From DATCMU01 sp036563245 (GTDB lineage: Bacteria > Pseudomonadota > Alphaproteobacteria > Rhizobiales > Devosiaceae): 64,000 nucleotides of DNA. Location of the stretch: contig DATCMU010000038.1 in assembly GCA_036563245.1 (NCBI GenBank), positions 34,118-98,117 of the forward strand, written 5' to 3'. The notes beneath the pieces are model-generated. The model ran no database searches. It had not been told where the DNA came from and saw nothing but the letters and a program-made list of their open reading frames with translations. This document shows, one piece after another, positions 63,101-64,000 of the stretch (position 1 is the first letter of the stretch; each line of letters begins with the position of its first letter). A program made the translations under genes and the position numbers.

Positions 63101-63970
63101 CCGGCCCGCGTGGTGGTGGGCGCGTTTGCAGATCCCTGGCCGGGTGTGGTCAGCATTGCGGACAAGACAACCGGCTCCGAAGTCCTGCGGCTCACCCAGC
63201 CCGGGTATACCGGTGTACTGACAGCCGATCTGGCGCCGGGCCCAGGCAACATCACGGATCGCGCCTCGGTCCTCTCGCTACGGCTCGACAATGGGCATCT
63301 GGCGTCGGTTTCACCCGAGGCGGTTCTTTTAGGGGCAAACCGGATAGCCGTGCGCAACGATGCCGGTGCATGGGAAGTCGTCGGCTTCGAGGCGGCGGAA
63401 CTGGTTGGACCCTCCGCCTATCGGTTGACCGGACTGCTGCGCAGGCTCGGGGGCAGCGCGGAGGGTACGCCGGCTATCGCCTCGGCGGGCAATCCGGCCC
63501 TTGTCCTCGACGGGCGGGCGGTCAGCCACGGCATTTCGGCTGACCAGACCGGGGCCGAACTCGATCTTGTGGCCTTTGCCGGCCCGGGTGATGCGGAGGG
63601 CGCGGCCCTGGTACTCGAGATCGGCATGGACCTGGCGATTCCCCTGGCGCCATGTCATCTCGACGCAGTCCGCGATCCGCTTTCAGGCGACATCTCGATC
63701 TCGTTCATCCGTCGCAGCCGCGTCGCGGCGGATGGTTGGGCGGCAGCCGAAGTGCCGCTCGATTTCTCTCCCGAAGCCTACCGGGTGACGATCGCCAGAA
63801 GCGAGAGCGAACAAAGGGTGTTCGATACGGCCGGTCCCATGCTGGTCTATTCGGCGGCAGACCAGATTGCCGACTTCGGAACCTTGCCAGGCGCATTCGA
63901 CTACTCCGTTGCCCAGACCAGCCCGGTCTACGGTTCCGGACACGCCGCGCACGGGCACTTCGTCGCCTGA
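60113..63970 (+). CDS. GTA TIM-barrel tail protein (g15 megatron)
   Basis: 1285 residues. N-terminal LAGQFAGGLVGGPVGATIGRALGALAGNAVDNALFG is a tail-protein start; the middle (about 220-650) is the GTA TIM-barrel-like domain (EMKGLTTLRRSPDQFPAVEALCALAADARAILGPDTAITYAADWSEY ... WFTELGCGAVDKG); the C-terminal half is the phage-tail rcc01698-like part (receptor side). Largest GTA protein and probably binds the recipient surface. Confidence 0.95.
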   Translation: MATLALSLAGQFAGGLVGGPVGATIGRALGALAGNAVDNALFGSHDKPAGADIRVQNSADGAPIPRLYGWNRVAGNIIWATDLERLAASGQGGKGLSSGSGEVIAASFAVGLCEGEVAHLGRIWADGQLLEAEGLEIRFHAGSKDQMPDSLIEAIQGTAMTPAYRGLCYLVFERLPLDRFGNRIPNITVELCRVAGDLEPAIQAINVIPGATEFGYDPVPRVRVVSRGVTAVENTHIYQKRSDWDVSIDQLTALCPNLENVSLVVAWFGDDLRCSTCTVRPRVEAASRKVKNADWHVAGLSRLEAQPVSIVEGGPAYGGTPSDQSVVAAIADLKARGLKVTLYPIVLMDIPPGNTLADPEAGTPGQPSYPWRGRITSDPAPGQAGTPDLSAAIDAQVAAFFGSTAPGDFGIAGGAVTCARADDWGYRRMVLHYAQLAGLAGGVDGFIIASEMKGLTTLRRSPDQFPAVEALCALAADARAILGPDTAITYAADWSEYSGYQPPDAPGDKLFHLDALWAHADIDAIGIDNYLPITDWRDGETHRDRSLAASPYDPAYLAQGIAEGEYFDWYYASAADRDAQVRTPIEDDVHGEPWIWRAKDIASWWSLPHHNRIGGNRSMDSTAFVPESKPIWFTELGCGAVDKGANDPAAFADAKSVEDRRPPFSSGAPDPLQQRQFLRAHFAWWRPDAEGFDEARNPVSAIYGGRMVDPRRICCWAWDARPFPAFPALTDNWADGANYATGHWLNGRLGALAVDELARAVARDHGVSLSGADVVGPLVAGLAVEAQVSARDALADLLDLTGLAVRDRPEGLHLLAADTRSPVAIDADAMVRADGPLASLKRPDASERISRLALSYADRMRDYLTATATAQALRPGSARSRGSALVLDSEAARAGVEVMLGGLETAADGIEFRLPPSRGEIEVGDTIAVAAHRNALFTITGIHDGDARHVSAAGLSQPPELALTAEQPGWGAAVAPAASDPVIVAACLPATGGGPDPARVVVGAFADPWPGVVSIADKTTGSEVLRLTQPGYTGVLTADLAPGPGNITDRASVLSLRLDNGHLASVSPEAVLLGANRIAVRNDAGAWEVVGFEAAELVGPSAYRLTGLLRRLGGSAEGTPAIASAGNPALVLDGRAVSHGISADQTGAELDLVAFAGPGDAEGAALVLEIGMDLAIPLAPCHLDAVRDPLSGDISISFIRRSRVAADGWAAAEVPLDFSPEAYRVTIARSESEQRVFDTAGPMLVYSAADQIADFGTLPGAFDYSVAQTSPVYGSGHAAHGHFVA

Positions 63971-63995
63971 TCCCTTGCCCAGGAGCGAGAACTCA

Positions 63996-64000
63996 ATGAC
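63996..64000 (+). CDS. start of the next GTA gene (truncated by window end)
   Basis: ATG 63996 follows AGGAGCGAG. In many rhizobial GTA clusters a DUF2793 gene follows g15, but only two codons are visible. Confidence 0.4.

Noticed and set aside
49895..64000. GTA cluster considered as an ordinary prophage
   Set aside because: No integrase, repressor, lysis or replication genes in the visible part, and gene order and families are those of the GTA structural cluster.

Overview
The window is a high-GC alphaproteobacterial chromosome segment. I infer order Hyphomicrobiales (Rhizobiales); a Devosia-like relative is plausible but cannot be proven from sequence alone. The evidence is a MucR/Ros-type regulator, small families typical of the group (DUF1491, DUF2336, DUF5330, DUF6456, a Tat-exported repeat protein), CtrA-like TTAA-N7-TTAA boxes, and above all a complete Rhodobacter-type gene transfer agent (GTA) structural cluster. 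Gene density is high, ATGA/GTGA stop-start overlaps are common, and no insertion sequence or CRISPR array was seen.

Layout. 1-0.9 kb: the 5' part of a metallo-beta-lactamase-fold gene, then tRNA-Pro(CGG) and tRNA-Gln(TTG). 1.1-7.5 kb: an efflux operon with a TetR repressor, a likely operator, a small membrane protein, two RND adaptor proteins and one RND permease. 7.8-17.6 kb: metabolic and housekeeping genes (VIT1/CCC1 transporter, nitronate monooxygenase, D-amino-acid dehydrogenase, RecD-like helicase, Rhizobium-type asparaginase, Tat beta-helix protein, YbjQ, a HerA/DUF853 ATPase and a degenerate LOG-fold protein). 17.7-21.2 kb, minus strand: receiver-domain protein, Fe-type superoxide dismutase, oligopeptidase B. 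21.5-27.4 kb: a complete seven-gene Mrp/Mnh Na+/H+ antiporter operon (A-G).

27.4-41.8 kb: regulatory and envelope genes. These include MucR, a DnaA-domain-IV-like HTH protein coupled to a DUF6456 protein, SufE, a PAS histidine kinase of DivJ/PleC type with a peptidoglycan-binding protein, DUF2336, a conserved 58-residue protein coupled to a lipoprotein, the DUF1254/DUF1214 pair, PBP1A, YcgN, a serine hydrolase and DUF2147. 41.8-46.8 kb: a 1116-residue SAM-cyclase-ATPase-TPR signalling protein faces a secreted trypsin-like protease.

46.8-49.6 kb is the accessory stretch. It holds an inverted pair of palindromic repeats, a two-gene cassette of lower GC (a nucleotidyltransferase-fold protein and a partner of unknown function), and an HTH/HicA-like pair that looks like a toxin-antitoxin module with its own palindromic operator. 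49.76-49.95 kb has a sigma70-like promoter, a strongly folded RNA and an intrinsic terminator, giving either a small RNA or an attenuated leader for the GTA cluster. 49.98-64 kb: the GTA cluster in canonical order (TerS, TerL, portal, small proteins, protease, capsid, connectors, tail tube, chaperones, short tape measure, distal tail, hub, peptidase, TIM-barrel tail fibre/hub protein), every reading frame intact, continuing past the window end.

The best candidates for something undescribed are the nucleotidyltransferase cassette (47.0-48.6 kb) and the structured RNA in front of the GTA cluster (49.79-49.95 kb). Both are inferences from sequence and need homology searches and RNA data.
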